NCBI RefSeq assembly: GCF_023278565.1 | Contig: NC_064672.1 | Coordinates: 496,001-560,000 of the forward strand | Direction: 5' to 3' | DNA length: 64,000 nucleotides | DNA from: Colletotrichum lupini | Lineage: Eukaryota; Ascomycota; Sordariomycetes; Glomerellales; Glomerellaceae | Shown: one piece after another, positions 36,449 through 49,700 of the stretch | Layout of the letters: each line of letters opens with the position of its first letter | Numbering within the stretch: position 1 is the stretch's first letter | Made by a program: the position numbers and the translations under genes | Notes under the pieces: model-generated | The model's database searches: none | Told to the model about the DNA's origin: nothing | The model's input: only the letters and a program-made list of their open reading frames with translations

Positions 36449-37339
36449 TTTCCCCGCATCTCACGAGTCCAGCGTCAACTTCATGGTTCAAAATGATCTC
36501 AGCTAGAATAAGAGCCGAGCGAACATACGCGATCATACACGAAAACACACGGAGTTGTCAATACACTCCAAGTCGGACATACCTACGAAAACCACAACAT
36601 ACGACGAATGTACGCCATAGCTTTTGAGTTATCAGTTTCACAAGAGGAAAGGGGGCTTAGTACCAACTTTCGCAATGGATTTCCAGCTTTCAATGACTGC
36701 GAAGCAAGAAGATTCAGATCAGACGACCACCACGCAGCAAATGCAGTAATTCTTTCTTCGAGTTTGGACAGTCTATCGGTGTCAGGGTAGATTCAAAAAA
36801 TTGATATGAAATGAAGTCTTTCGCAATTCGTGTGATTCCCCCTCTATTTCTAGGTATCTCAAGCACAAGAGAACTGAACCGTGTAATGATTTTTACTTAG
36901 GCAACATGATGTGAGTTAGCCTGGATGCCCGCGACTTGCGAAGTCTCCATGTAAACCGTTGTATCAATTGCCGACGTGGAGTCTCCTGGAGGTTTCAGCA
37001 TGGACGAGTCAAGACTCAGATACGAATTCAAGTTGACGCTGGTCAATAGCGTGGAAATTCGGTACGACGCTGACATGCTACGGAAATCTCCTCTGTTTCT
37101 AGTGAAGATCGTCATCTTGGCTTAACATGACAGGGGAACGATGATGAGGGCTCGCCATTCTCACTGCAACGCTAAAAAAGAAATCCTCCCCGCACTTTTC
37201 ATTCCCAAAATCTATAAAGAAGGTTGATTACGAAGTTTTCATCTTAAAACGCGGCATAGTGTCTGAATCTTCATCCAAGATTTGGGGTCGGCATCTGCTA
37301 CACTTTTATGCATGACAGCTCTGTCAGCGCAATTAAGCC
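36449..37339. other. Intergenic, promoter side of the BBE-like oxidase
   Basis: About 890 bp without a recognisable gene. The small frames (36608-36790 plus, 36897-37115 minus) look random. Confidence 0.45.
37213..37219 (+). promoter_or_regulatory. TATA-like element of the BBE-like oxidase gene
   Basis: TATAAAG lies 121 bp upstream of the ATG at 37340, a plausible spacing for a fungal core promoter. No experimental start is known. Confidence 0.4.
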
Positions 37340-39144
37340 ATGGCTTCTCGACTGTCAGCGATACTTTTGTACGCTCTGGTGGCTTCAGCAGACATCGCAC
37401 CGGCTCGTTGCAAAGTATATCCAGGTGACATCTCCTGGCCCTCTGACGAAGCCTGGGCGGCTCTCAATGAACGGGTAGAAAACCGCCTCCTTAAGCCACG
37501 ACCGCAGGCAGCAGCATGCTACAGTGGCGCCGAGTACGATGAGGCCGCCTGTGCCAGCATGACGGCCACTTGGACGAACTCCTACACCCACCTTGATGAC
37601 CCTATCGAAATGTTCTCGCCCGTCTATCAGGGTCTCACGTGTTTGCCACCCAACATTTACGACTCTGGCAACTGTACCATGGGTGGGTTCCCGTGGTACG
37701 TAATTAATGCCACTTCTGCCAAGCACGTACAAGAAGGCGTTAAGTTTGCCAAAGAGACGGGTGTGAGACTGGTAGTCAAGAATACAGGACATGACTTCTC
37801 AGGCAAATCGGGTGGTGGAGAGTCATTGAGTATATGGACACATCACCTGAAAAGCATTGAATTCATCGAGAATATTACCGACGATACCGAGGGATACTCT
37901 GGTCCTGCTTTCAAATGTGGCACCGGTGTTCAAGCTTTCGAGATATACAAGGTGGCGTCTGAATACGGTAGAGTTGTTGTTGGTGGCGAAGGACAGGTGC
38001 GTTGACCAAGATAGTACTGAACGATATTGGAACTAACTTTTCCTAGACTGTTGGGGTGATGGGAGGGTACATACAGGGTGGAGGCCATTCTCCCCTGAGT
38101 TCGATATATGGTACTGGGGCAGACCAAGCCCTGGCCTTCGAGGTCGTGACAGCGGACGGAGACCTTGTGACTGCAGACCACAGCCAAAATGCTGATCTAT
38201 TTTGGGCGCTTCGAGGTGGTGGTGGCTCGACCTTTGCTGTAGCAATCTCGGTCACAGTCAAGGCCTTTCCAGACGTTCCCACAACTGCCTCGGCGTTCAA
38301 ATTCTCTACGGCGGACGGTCTGTCCAACGAGACTTTTTGGAGTGGTGTACGCAGCTACTTCGACTCTTTTATTCACAACGCCGACAATGGCACGTACTCG
38401 TACTTCCTCTTGTTGCACAACAACCCAAGCCCTGGGAATTTTCTCTTCCAGATGACGCCCTTCTTCGCACCCAACAAGACAGCAAAGGAAGTGACCAGTT
38501 TGCTAGACCCATGGTTCACCAAGCTCCACGATCTCGGGATTAGGTTCGACCCTAATATCACAGAATACCAAAGCTTCTATCCTGCCTGGAAAGACTTCTT
38601 CCCGCTCGAGGTAGTCGAGAAGGTAAACGTTCAAAGCGGTTCGCGTCTCTTTCCCCGCAAGAATTTCGAAAGCGAAGAGCTGAAGCAGGCCACTTTTGAA
38701 GCTATCCGCACATCCCTCGAGACTAATCACGTCTTTGTTGGATTCAACATCAAGGCCATCAGTCCCGATGACCCAGACAACGCTGTCAACCCAGCCTGGC
38801 GCGAGAATATCTTGTTCGCTCTCCAGTCCGTCAGGTGGTCCATAAATGCCACCGCGGAGGAAATTTTAGAAGCCCGCAAAGGTTTCACTTTCGGAGATAT
38901 GCAGCGGTGGAGAGATGTCTCTCCAGGTGCTGGCTCATACCTTGCTGAGTCGGACAGGATGGAGCCGAATTTCCAACAGTCGTTCTATGGCGACAGCAAA
39001 TACCCTCGGTTGCTGGAGCTGAAACGTAGATGGGACCCTGAGGATGTTTTCTATGCTGCGACTGCTGTCGGTAGTGAGTTCTGGGAAGTTGTCACCGAAA
39101 ATAAGCTCCCCCACGAGAATGGAAGACTGTGCCGGGTGGTTTGA
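37340..39144 (+). CDS. Secreted FAD-linked oxidoreductase, berberine bridge enzyme-like
   Basis: Two exons (37340-37996, 38047-39144; 50-bp intron, phase 0) give 584 residues. A signal peptide covers about residues 1-25 (LSAILLYALVASADIAPA). The FAD-binding PCMH-type domain follows, with His151 in NTGHDFSG as the likely flavinylated histidine. GGEGQTVGVMGGYIQGGGHS spans the splice site, and NADLFWALRGGGGSTF is a family hallmark. The C-terminal BBE motif is DPEDVFYAATAVGSEFWEV. Several N-x-S/T sites fit a secreted glycoprotein. Such enzymes use covalent FAD and O2 to oxidise alcohols or C-N/C-C centres, and are frequent in fungal secondary-metabolite clusters. The next gene on the same strand is an acyltransferase. 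The gene looks intact; the substrate is unknown. Confidence 0.92.
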
Positions 39145-39761
39145 TAATCCGGGGGAGAAAGCAAGCAGCATATGCTCGAATGTTTATCGGTATTTATTTC
39201 TACTTACCTTCTTCAGACACAATGTAGCACACTTCAATTTATTACTGTGGCAAGTAAGGAGTGAGACGATGGATCCGATCCCTCCAACCGCTCTCAGTGC
39301 TCCGCCTATTATCGCCCAAAAGTCGCCTGTGTGTCTAGGAAACCGAGAAACTATAGGAGATAGGTGCATCACTGAAATGTGTTTTGAGTCTGTTCAATCC
39401 TATCGGAGCTACCCTTGAATCCATACCCATCCAATTGTTCTCCAGTTAAAACTCCCGGTCAGGATGAAGCCATACATGTAGACTGAAGGTTTGAAGTCTA
39501 CCAGCCAGTAAGGTAAGGTACACTTGTGCGCCGTCTAACGGCCAAACTCTCTTGCATTCCAAGGAAGAGGTCCAGGTTTCTGACCCTATAAGAAGCGCTC
39601 TCCCATCCTCTATTAGTCGCACATCAATGCTCAACCCATCCTCCATTCACATTTCCACGCCCTGAGATATCCGTTTGAGCCACGCAAGTCTGCCTGCAAG
39701 TAACAGACTTGAAGCACATTTCTGCCATTGTTTTTGGAAACCCCTGGACGATAATCTCGCC
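39145..39761. other. Intergenic between BBE oxidase and acyltransferase
   Basis: About 600 bp holds the 3' end of the oxidase gene and the promoter of the acyltransferase. No further gene is seen. Confidence 0.5.
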
Positions 39762-41327
39762 ATGAATATCAATTCAACTATAGCTTCTATTCCGAAGATG
39801 GATATCATGCCGCCTACTATTGAGGAACAGGCAAGCCTATGGAACTACACTGGCCCCGAATGGAATTGGACAGATTCAGACTGGGATCACATGTACGGCG
39901 AGCCCATTGGAATATGGGAATCATTGGCCAACCACTTTCTCGACCATATCCGGTCACAGAGCTATCTGATTCAGACAGACATACTCTTCTACCCAGCTCT
40001 GATCTACATTCTCAACTTGGCTTCTCTCGCAATCGCCTTCAACTCCAATGGCCGATATCGCACAGCCTTCGTCGGTGCATCCCTCGCCTTGGCAGCCGCT
40101 ATCATTCAACAAGTCTCCAACCTACCAATCTTCTACGCTGTCAAGATCACCCTTGTTCAGGTACTCGTCATTCAAAACATGGGTGCAGCTGTTATGATGC
40201 TATGGGAAGATATCGCCGTTACTCAAGAGCAAAAGAAACTTCCTTGGGGACAACGCATCCTCGCCACCTACAAACTCATGTGGAACGCACGCTTTGTCAA
40301 CACCAGTCGTCCGGCTCCTGTCCTCCACTTGATCATGGCAGACGAAGAGCGCAAGAGGCAGCTCGCAGAAGCATCCATCACAGCTACGATCGAAGAGACA
40401 TCCGCCGAGAAAGCCACCATCAACAATGAAAACTTGGATCAGAGCTCGGCTGAGGCAAACAACAACAAAAGTGTGCTCGAACGGATCAATAGTTACCGTT
40501 ACCTTGTACTTCGAGTCAGCCATAACGCTTGGAACAAAACCAGCCAGCTCTTTGCTCGCTTTTGGAACTCTCTCAGTCCAAGAAACCGCTGGATCATGGC
40601 TACGATAGCCAAGATCACTCTCATCTTCATCTTGGAACGTGTCAAGGACTACGTTTGGGACACGTACGCCTGGTATTCCCATGAAGACATTGCCCCCCAC
40701 AAACGTTCTTACTTCCGCCGTCTCCTTCGAAATGAGACCGACCTACGGGAGGTGGTTATCCGCTGCTACTTCGCCTTCGAGGGCGTTTGGGGCGCTTTCT
40801 ACTGGTACACCTTCATCCACTCAACCGTCGCCCTTTTCTTCGTAGCGCTTCACATTGATGAACCCGAAGAGTGGCCTCCGGTCTTCGGCGATATCCGCGA
40901 AGGCTGGAATCTCCGGCGCTTTTGGAGCAAATACTTCGATCGACTCATCTACCGCACCACTAACGGATTGGGCGAGATGATCTTGACTACCCTTGGCGTA
41001 GGTCAGCGACCTTTCCGGGGAAAGACTCGCTGGGTCCTGAATGGACTCATCTTCTTCCTTAGTGGTATCTTCCATGCTGGCACTGAGTATATCTGCGGAA
41101 TCAAGTGCCACGTTGGTGTGGAGGTCTGGTGGTGGATGTTGAACTACATCGCGATGATCATGGAAACGGCCTTTCTCTATGGCCTTCAGACTTACTTCCC
41201 TCGGTTCTATCATAAGATGAGTGGAAGAGTTGGGAAGTCGATCGGATACTTGTGGCTGTTTGCGTTCCATTTCTATGCCAGTCCCAAGAACCAGTTCATT
41301 GCACTGAACTGTCTGCCGCCGTTCTAG
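39762..41327 (+). CDS. Wax synthase-like / MBOAT-family membrane acyltransferase
   Basis: A single exon of 521 residues from ATG 39762. The frame is open further upstream, but no ATG occurs there. Several membrane spans are visible (LIYILNLASLAIAF, ASLALAAAIIQQVS, VQVLVIQNMGAAVMML, IAKITLIFILE, HSTVALFFVALHI, LIFFLSGIFHAGTEY, LNYIAMIMETAFLYGL). The signature EEWPPVFGDIREGWNLRRFW and the conserved His of SGIFHAG are those of the wax-synthase-like domain. A hydrophilic segment (about residues 195-240) is rich in Glu, Asn and Ala. Fungal members acetylate terpenoids, meroterpenoids or sterol-like alcohols in internal membranes. The BBE-like oxidase upstream and the SDR downstream fit a tailoring role (inference). 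No lesion is seen. The overlapping frames at 39839-40429 and 40200-40700 are shadows. Confidence 0.88.
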   Translation: MNINSTIASIPKMDIMPPTIEEQASLWNYTGPEWNWTDSDWDHMYGEPIGIWESLANHFLDHIRSQSYLIQTDILFYPALIYILNLASLAIAFNSNGRYRTAFVGASLALAAAIIQQVSNLPIFYAVKITLVQVLVIQNMGAAVMMLWEDIAVTQEQKKLPWGQRILATYKLMWNARFVNTSRPAPVLHLIMADEERKRQLAEASITATIEETSAEKATINNENLDQSSAEANNNKSVLERINSYRYLVLRVSHNAWNKTSQLFARFWNSLSPRNRWIMATIAKITLIFILERVKDYVWDTYAWYSHEDIAPHKRSYFRRLLRNETDLREVVIRCYFAFEGVWGAFYWYTFIHSTVALFFVALHIDEPEEWPPVFGDIREGWNLRRFWSKYFDRLIYRTTNGLGEMILTTLGVGQRPFRGKTRWVLNGLIFFLSGIFHAGTEYICGIKCHVGVEVWWWMLNYIAMIMETAFLYGLQTYFPRFYHKMSGRVGKSIGYLWLFAFHFYASPKNQFIALNCLPPF

Positions 41328-42540
41328 TCTCAGGGCACTGGGTAGTATGTGGTTCTATGGAAAGTGACGGGAATGCTTGACGATTAGACGATTAATGAAA
41401 GATGAATGCTTCGAGGGCATGACATTGTAGTAGTGTTGGATAATAACATCCAGTACGATAGATCCAATAAGAAACCACACAATCACAACATGATCTTATA
41501 CGCGCTTGTGGAACTCCTCGTTCAAGTATGTCATGTGCCATCACGTAGACGTATGTATTCAGCTAGTTACTCAAAGGCAGCCTTCCCCTTTACTTCATCT
41601 TCGAGCGACCTTCTGGCAAGACCCCGGATAGCTTTTCATACTTCTCTGCGGCGGTCTCCCTCAAATCTCTCCGGGCGTTTAAGGTGGTAAGGTTCCCAAT
41701 TTCTCATACACAGGTTGAAGTCAATATCTGGAGTTTCAACTGATCATAGAAGTCCCGAAATGCCACACACGAATGCAATTGAGCTAACCCCCGCATCTGG
41801 GGCCAGCATCGGAGTTAGCTTGACAGGTGCCACTGCGCTTGACACCGTCACCTGAACTAGCCTAGCGCTAAGTCACGATCTTCCGGAGCTTCTCATACAC
41901 ATCTCAAGAAGCGCTTACTTCTGCGCTTGGAGGATTATGTCGCATTTTGAAAATAAACCAAACATACAGATGCCTGTTCGGCGGGTTAGAGACTTCGACT
42001 TTATCCAATGATGCAGTTATCCTTCTCATTTGCTGCTGCATACCATTCGTGCATGCTGTTCCCAGCCTCCACCGTGCATTGGGCCGGATTTGCAATTGGC
42101 AGCCAAACTCACCTGTGCATGCAAGCCAACCTCGCCAGTCGAGGGCTTGAGTAGTAAAAACTGGTGCTGTTCATCGTCTCCCGAACTGATGTCCGTCACG
42201 TGCAATATTTTCCACCTAGAAAAGTTGGAGTATCGGGTGTTGCAGGCGTCCTAGTTCACTCTAAGTGTATTATGAACGCCGGTAGCTGCATGTGAAATCT
42301 CTCGCCTCGAAGCACTAACCCCAGAATTGACTTACAAGGGTCGGTTAGTCACACACACACTTGACTTAGAGTCACACTTCAAGAAAATGCCATGTACATC
42401 CACCTCGACTCACAGTAAAGGCCGACCTTCTACCGTACTTACTGTCACATAAAGTCGATAACTCTTACATCTTTCATATTGATTCCTGTCATTTTGGTTT
42501 CTTTTCTTACTGAACAGGCAAGATCAGAACACTCTGGACA
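41328..42540. other. Intergenic between acyltransferase and SDR
   Basis: 1.2 kb with only short frames on both strands; none is family-like and none joins by plausible splicing. Confidence 0.45.
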
Positions 42541-43335
42541 ATGGCGAGAAATCTCAGCACTCTGCCGACCTACCTCACCCGCCTCTTCAGTCTGGCGGGC
42601 AGAACAGCAGTTGTCACTGGTGGTAGCTCAGGAATCGGAAAAGAAATTGCCCTCGCCTTAGGTCAAGCCGGCGCAAAAATCATACTCATTGCACGGAGAT
42701 CACAACCTCTAGCAGCGACAGTCGATCAGCTCACACAACTTGGTGTCCCCGCGACGTCCATCACGGCAGACCTCGCCAACCTAGCAGACCTCAACCACGC
42801 CAGCGCTCGCATCAAGTCCGCGCACGGCATACCAGACATCCTCGTCAACGCAGCAGGCGTCAACAACCGCCCGCCATTGTCACGAATAACACAAGGAGAC
42901 TGGGACTACACCATCGCCGCGAACCTAACTGCCCCGTTTGCCTTAGGCCAAGCATTCGGCCCGGGAATGGCAGAGCGCGGAAGCGGACGCATTATCAATC
43001 TTGCCAGCCAGCAGTCATTCCGCGCATTTGGTAACAGCGGTGCTTATGGTGTAGCAAAAGGCGGTTTGGTGTCGCTTACGCGCTCTCAAGCCGAGGCCTG
43101 GTCGCCGAGCGGGGTTCTGTGCAACGCCATTGCGCCGGGACTTGTGGACACTCCGATGACGGAAGAGGTCTTTTCGGATACGGAGAAGGCGGAGACACAT
43201 GCGGCGCGGACAATGACTGGGCGTAATGGCAAGGCCGAGGACTTTGCCGGAGTTGCCATATGGTTGGCGAGTGATGCGAGTGCTACTGTCACAGGGCAAA
43301 CCATTTGCGTCGATGGGGGGTACTCGGCCCATTGA
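42541..43335 (+). CDS. Short-chain dehydrogenase/reductase (classical SDR)
   Basis: A single exon of 264 residues. The cofactor motif TGGSSGIG lies near residue 27, and IARRSQ after beta2 suggests NADP(H). VNAAG replaces the usual NNAG. The catalytic set is Ser in NLASQQS, Tyr and Lys in YGVAKGG. A C-terminal GQTICVDGG is typical of 3-oxoacyl reductase or gluconate dehydrogenase-like SDRs. No signal peptide or span, so it is likely cytosolic. The same-strand neighbours are the acyltransferase and the BBE oxidase; a copia element starts 170 bp downstream and cuts off whatever followed. It looks intact. The substrate is unknown. Confidence 0.92.
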   Translation: MARNLSTLPTYLTRLFSLAGRTAVVTGGSSGIGKEIALALGQAGAKIILIARRSQPLAATVDQLTQLGVPATSITADLANLADLNHASARIKSAHGIPDILVNAAGVNNRPPLSRITQGDWDYTIAANLTAPFALGQAFGPGMAERGSGRIINLASQQSFRAFGNSGAYGVAKGGLVSLTRSQAEAWSPSGVLCNAIAPGLVDTPMTEEVFSDTEKAETHAARTMTGRNGKAEDFAGVAIWLASDASATVTGQTICVDGGYSAH

Positions 43336-43508
43336 TCTGACCTGATCTTTCACGCATTGAACGCTCTACTTCGAGCATCTCTTGCAGTATTACAGCACAT
43401 ATACTGTTTCAGCTTATATAACTATGAGCAGAGGCTCATGTTGACGTCTCACTAAAGAGACCGTTCCTGGCAAATCCGTGGGGTCCATGAGAAATAATAT
43501 TGGGTTAT

Positions 43509-43710
43509 TATCGGATTGGAAGTCTAATTCGACCGCGGCATACGGCCGACTGCGCAGGGGCTAATTAGGGGCCCTATTTACGATTATTATAACTAGCCTA
43601 ACTTACGGTTAGAACCTCTTTCTTATACTTACGTAAATATTTATATAGTTTAATTAATCTCTTTATTAACTACGGTTCGAACTAACTACTTTATAATAAA
43701 GATACTAATA
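43509..43710 (+). repeat. 5' LTR of copia copy at 43509-50930
   Basis: 202 bp, starting TATCGGATTGGAAG and ending AGATACTAATA. The outer ~90 bp are less RIP-mutated than the inner part. Confidence 0.88.
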
Positions 43711-46700
43711 CTAATTAGTAATTAAATTCTATTATCGTAAATCGGTAAGGTATCTTATTATATAAAAAAGACGACTTCTTAATACTATATAGAATAAGAA
43801 ATTCGTACTAATTAACTTTATAAAAATAGATAAAAAAAGAGGCAATTTTTAAATACTATACGGAATTAAGTAATTATAGCCCTTTATTACTTACGAGAGG
43901 TCGACGTTTATTATATTAAAATACGTTAATTAACGGAACTACTTAAGTAACTAGCCTTTTACCGTTGCCCCGAGCGGCTTTTTTACTAAACGACTTTTTC
44001 ATAGCCGGCTTATAATTAGAAATTAACTAGTTAAATTAGTAAAAAGAAATACTTACGTAACGACTACTTACCTAATTAATTAGTATAACGAACGAGCTTA
44101 ATAATATAATATAAAAGAGTATTATATAATTAAAAAAAGGGATCTTTAAATATAAATATTTTTATTTAGTAATAAAAGTAACCCTATAGGAGTTATTAAG
44201 CTAAGAGATTTATAATATATAAAAAAGTTTATTATTATAAGGATTTTATAAGTATAACTTTAAGCCCGCGATCTAAATAACCTCTTTATAGCTCCCTTAA
44301 TTACTCCCTAAGTATTATTTAAAAATAAAATATAGGGGACGGTTTAATAAGAGAAGAGGGGATTTAGAAATCTTAATAATATTAAGTTAAGAATATTACG
44401 GATTTTAGAAATTAACTTAAAAAAAAAGTAGCTATTTTAAAATAGTTTTATAACTTCTTATTAAAGTTATTATTAGCTTAAGAAAAGGCTAAAAAAACGA
44501 GGATTTAAAGAGAAAAGAAAAAAATCTTTTAAAAGGCTACTAAAAGGCTTTTTTTTATATTAGCTCTCGGTACGAGATTATTAATTTTAAGAAATTAACT
44601 AAGTAATAAAAGGGATTATTAATAAGTAATAATTACCTAACTATAATTAAGTTATAAAAAAGACTACTTAAAAAATATAAAATAGGGTACCGAGAGGTTA
44701 TAAAAAATAAGATTTTTAAAATATCTAACTTTACTACGTACGAGCGATAAGTAAGTATTTTTAATAAGTCCTTAAAATCTATAATTTTATAAAAAAGAGG
44801 GCTTAACTTCGTTAACTATACTTAACGGCCTAACGGCTTATATAGTTCTTAATAACTTATATAACTCTTTTATAAGCTACTTAGCATTTACTTTTAACTA
44901 TTTTTATAAAATACTACTTTAAAAAAGGTAAGTTAAAAAAAGAAGCTATTTAGAAATTATAGAGAGTACGAGGCTTAAAAAGCGAGAAATATACGGGATA
45001 GCGAAAATCGGTAATTAATAAAAATCCCGAGACTAATTATTATATCTTTTTATAATAATATAAACGTCTACTGCTACTATTATAAAAAGGAATTACTAAA
45101 ACCTACCCTTTTATATTAAATAAAAAAGAGGATCTTAATAAATATAATAGCTAGCGATTTAAAAGGGTAGTAATAATCGTTAAAAATAATAAAAATAAGA
45201 GTAATAATAAAATAGCGAGAGGAAGTAAGAATTTCTTAGACCTTAATAAATTTATTAAATAGTAAAAGTACGGATTTATTATAACTAGCGCGCGAATTAA
45301 ATATTTTCTTATTAAAATTAAATACGCTAGTAACTATTAATATAAGTATAAACTAAAGTACGACCTTTAGTAAATTAAGGTAAAGAAAAGAGGACGAAAC
45401 CTAATCCTAGATAAAATCCTAATCCCTTATAAATAAGTAAATATTAACCCGGATTATTAGGGGACGTAAATATATAGAATTACGGATTAGCTTAATAGTA
45501 AATAAATTAACGTAATATTAATCTATTTAACTAAGGTTTATAAAAAAAAGGGGCTATAGGAGTAACCCCTATTTTATAAAATCGTAAATAACCTTAGTTA
45601 CTAATTAGATAAATAGTTCGCGAGCGTAAGCTTAGGAATTATAAAAGTAGTTAATAAAATTTTTTATAAGCGAGGGGTATTACTAGCGTAATTATAATTA
45701 CGAGAGCTATATAAAATACTAATAATAATAATTATAAAGGAGGAATTCGTATTATAGAACTAAGTATAGGTCGATAGAGCGTATAATTACTTTAATAAAT
45801 TTAGAAAAAGGGTAAACGACCTAGATTTCCTCTTTATAATTATTAATAAAAATCTATCGTTATAAAAGGATATACTAAGGTAAAATATAGTACTAAAAGT
45901 ACGATAATCGATAATTTTACTTATTTTAATTTATAACTTATTATTATTATTAATACGAAATTCGGTACTAATTAGCTAATAAGAAAAGAGGTAGACGACC
46001 CGAAGTTATTAATAATACGTAGCGACGTAGGGATCGTATATAAATACCAAAAATCTAATAGTAAATATAAAATAATTTATAAACTTTAAAAAGATCTTCC
46101 TAAAAGAGAAATTATACTCTAGGTGGAAGTATAAGGTTTTATAAGAAACCTTAACGATATTTTATAATTATTATAAAAAAGTCGGAATTAGGGAATATTA
46201 ATATTATTTAGTAATTAATATCATATTTATAAGCAAAGCCTCTAATTATTATTACGAAGTAGTACGTAATCTCGATTAAAACGACTTTTTTAATATAATT
46301 AACGCAATCCGAAGCCGCTTTAAAACCTATAATAAGAACCTAGAGCTCTTATTTAAGCTACGAGCGATTTTTTTTATATTTATAACTAGGATAATAGAGG
46401 GTAAATTACAAATAGAGATCCTTAAAGAGCTTATTGATCGAATTAATAAGCTAGCGAAAACTTAGCTAAATAAGGGGATAAATAAATAAAAAGTCGGATA
46501 TTTTTATACCGTAGTTTAGCGTATATTAAAAGTAAAAATAACCCTATACTAAGTACTTAAAAATTACAAAACGCTCTATTTAAAACTAAAATTAAGTTTT
46601 AATATTAAAATAAAAATACTACGCTAAACCTATTTTTAAGTATACGACGGCCCTTATTAATAATATTAAGTTAATTAAATATATAATAAAAAAAGAAAAG

Positions 46701-49700
46701 AGGCTAGATATAGTAATCGCTAATAAAGAGGCCTAGATTTATTAAATAAGTAGAGATTTAACTTATAGGTAGGGTAATAGAAGAGGTAATACTATATTTA
46801 TAAAAAGGATAGATATTAGTTAAGTAATTATTTTAAAAAAGAGCGTATTAAATTGTACGAATAGTATAAAAAGTCGAGGGTAGTAAATAATAAAACTAGC
46901 CCTCGTTAATTTAACTAATTCCTTATTATATATAAAGGTAAATCCGGGGGTATAGAACTTAGTAATAGTAGCTAAAGTAGCGGCCTAAAGTATATACCCC
47001 TTATAAGAGATTTAAAAAATAAAGAAGATTTTACCCCTTATATTAATAAATTAAATTATAACGAAATTAACGATATTAATTACTTTTTTTTTACCCCGTT
47101 AGTTTTTAGAGGATATATAAAGCTAAACGAATAGAGGGTAATAAAAGTTTTTAATAAGTAGGCTTTTATTTATAAATAGTAAAAGAAGGTCCCTTAAATA
47201 ACGGATATAGAGGTAGCTAAAAGGGCGAATTTAATAAGGCCGAAGCTTATTCTCTTAACGATTAAAAAGAAAACGCTATTTTTCTTAATATTTAAAAAAA
47301 AGGAATATAATACTAAGTAAATCTAAGGGTAGCTAGAGGGGTCCTTTTTATATTACTTAGATCCCTTAAATACTAAGCTCGTATAAGTATTCTACGTAAA
47401 TAAAAAGTACGGCCTAGATAAGTTTTATAAAATTATTTTAAATACTAAAGTATTATAATAGTTAATTAAAAGAAAAAGGTAATTCTAAGTAGTATAAAAG
47501 ATTGCGCTAGTAATACTTAATACGTTAATAGTAAGTATTACGAGGATTAGTTTTAGCCTAAATAAGGAAATCGTTACCTTAGGTATAATAAAAATAAAAA
47601 CGTATTTTAAAACAATAACTTTTTATATTTTACTTATTAATACCCTATTTTTCTTATATTTAAAAGATATAGATCGATTAGGTATTATATTTAATAATAT
47701 AAAGAATAGAATCTCTAGCGGTAAGTATTTTAAAATAGTTAAACGACGATAGGGGTATACGTTTATAAAGCTTATTAACAATATAAAGTTAATTAATTAC
47801 TTAACGGAAAGTAAGCTTAGAAAATTATATTAGAGATTTAAATATTTATTAGTTACGAGGCTATATAACTTTTTAAAATAATTAAGTAATAATAATATTA
47901 AAATAGGGGCGCTAGAGTAGTTAATAAAAGTATATTATTAATATTAAATAAATGCGCAGAGCTTACGTAGATTTAAATTTAAATTGCGTAATAAGCTTAA
48001 TTTTAATTAGAAAGTCGTTATTAATATTTTTTATTTAAATAATTAGCTAGTACTATATATAATTAACGTAGCTATATCCTTTTAGGTAGGGCAATTCCTC
48101 TAGGATTTATAAGTAAAAATAGTATAAGTAGCTTTATAAAAAAGCTAGATCGATATATACTAGGGACCGCTAAATAGTATTAAAACCGACGCTAATACTA
48201 GCTTTAAGTTAATAAAATTTAAGGATAATATAACGGCTTATAGTATATAGCTAAAAGTCGTACTTATTAAAGCGTATTATAGTATTAAAAAAGTAAAAAG
48301 GGTATATTAATAATTAAAAAGGGCGTTTAGAATTATTAAAGAGGAAAATCCGGATTTTATTAACGACGAATGCCTCTAGATAGTACTTAAATACTATAAC
48401 GATACTATAGGGCTTAATGGACTTATATTAATATTATTAGTATTTAGAGTATATTTAAGAACGACCTTAGCCTCGCTACTATTACTAAGCATAAGCTAAC
48501 GAGCCTAAGTAATTAAAAAAGTAATATAAGTACTACGCGAAATAAGTATAAAAAAGTAAGTTAACGAGGTAATTACTATATATAATAGGCCTAATATAGG
48601 GGATAATTTAAATATACTATTAAATTTAAATATATAAGTATAGTACGAAATTACTTAATAATAAGCTGGGCTATATAAGTTAATTTCTATTAACGAGCGC
48701 TCTTATATAGTTATAAGAGATCGCGACTAGTTATTTAAAATATTAATTATAATAATTAGACTATATTATATAAATCTTAACGAGGTAATTTTTAATTTAT
48801 AAAAAGAAGAAAAGTTAGGGGAAACTATATAACCCGTAGTAGAGGTATAAGAAATTATCTTTAACGAAATCGTCGTAATAATATTAATAAACGACGAGGA
48901 AAAGGAAATTACTAAAAGGGTATTAATACTATTAATAAGACGTTATAAAAAACTATAATAACAAGCCCTAACGCGGCAATTTATTATTAATAACGAGGTA
49001 ATTAATACTTTTTATATAATAAAAAAGAAAGCCGATTTTAAGCTAGTAGTTAAACTACGTAAAGAAGGCGTAATTATAATTATTAAAAAGCCGTATAAGG
49101 GATTAGATCTTATTAAAGTAAATACTCTTTACGATCGAGGGGTCTATTAATTTATTTTATATAACTTAAAAAAATATATAAACCTCTATATATTTAAATT
49201 ACGAATAGTTCGTAAACTTAAAAAGAAAGGAATACCCTAGCTATACGAGAAGTCTAAATACGTAATTTAGGGGTATAGTAATATTAAAAAAGCGACGCTA
49301 CTTATATAATTACTTACTATATAGCGCTATAGCTAATAATTAATAATAGTACTAATAGTATCGCTACGGAAGAAGGGATACGAGATTTAGAGCCGTAATA
49401 TTACTTAGGCCTATACTTAATTAGCTATAGGGCTTATAAAGAAAATCCTAGCCTATTTACTAAAGGAAATAGTTAGTAAGTACTTAAAAAGTACGATTAT
49501 TAAAGTACTTAAGCTACTATATAGGCTCGTAAAATTAGGCACTTATTAATAGGCTACTTATTATAATTTTTATATTAATTAACTATTAATAATTACCTCT
49601 ATATATAACCCGTACTTACTAATTACGGAGTACGAAGGTAACTAATTTAGGATTATTAAAATATAAATTAATAATATATTAAGCCTATTTAATATTAATT

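Noticed and set aside
40200..40700. A 166-codon antisense frame over the acyltransferase
   Set aside because: It overlaps a complete membrane acyltransferase; no family-like content.
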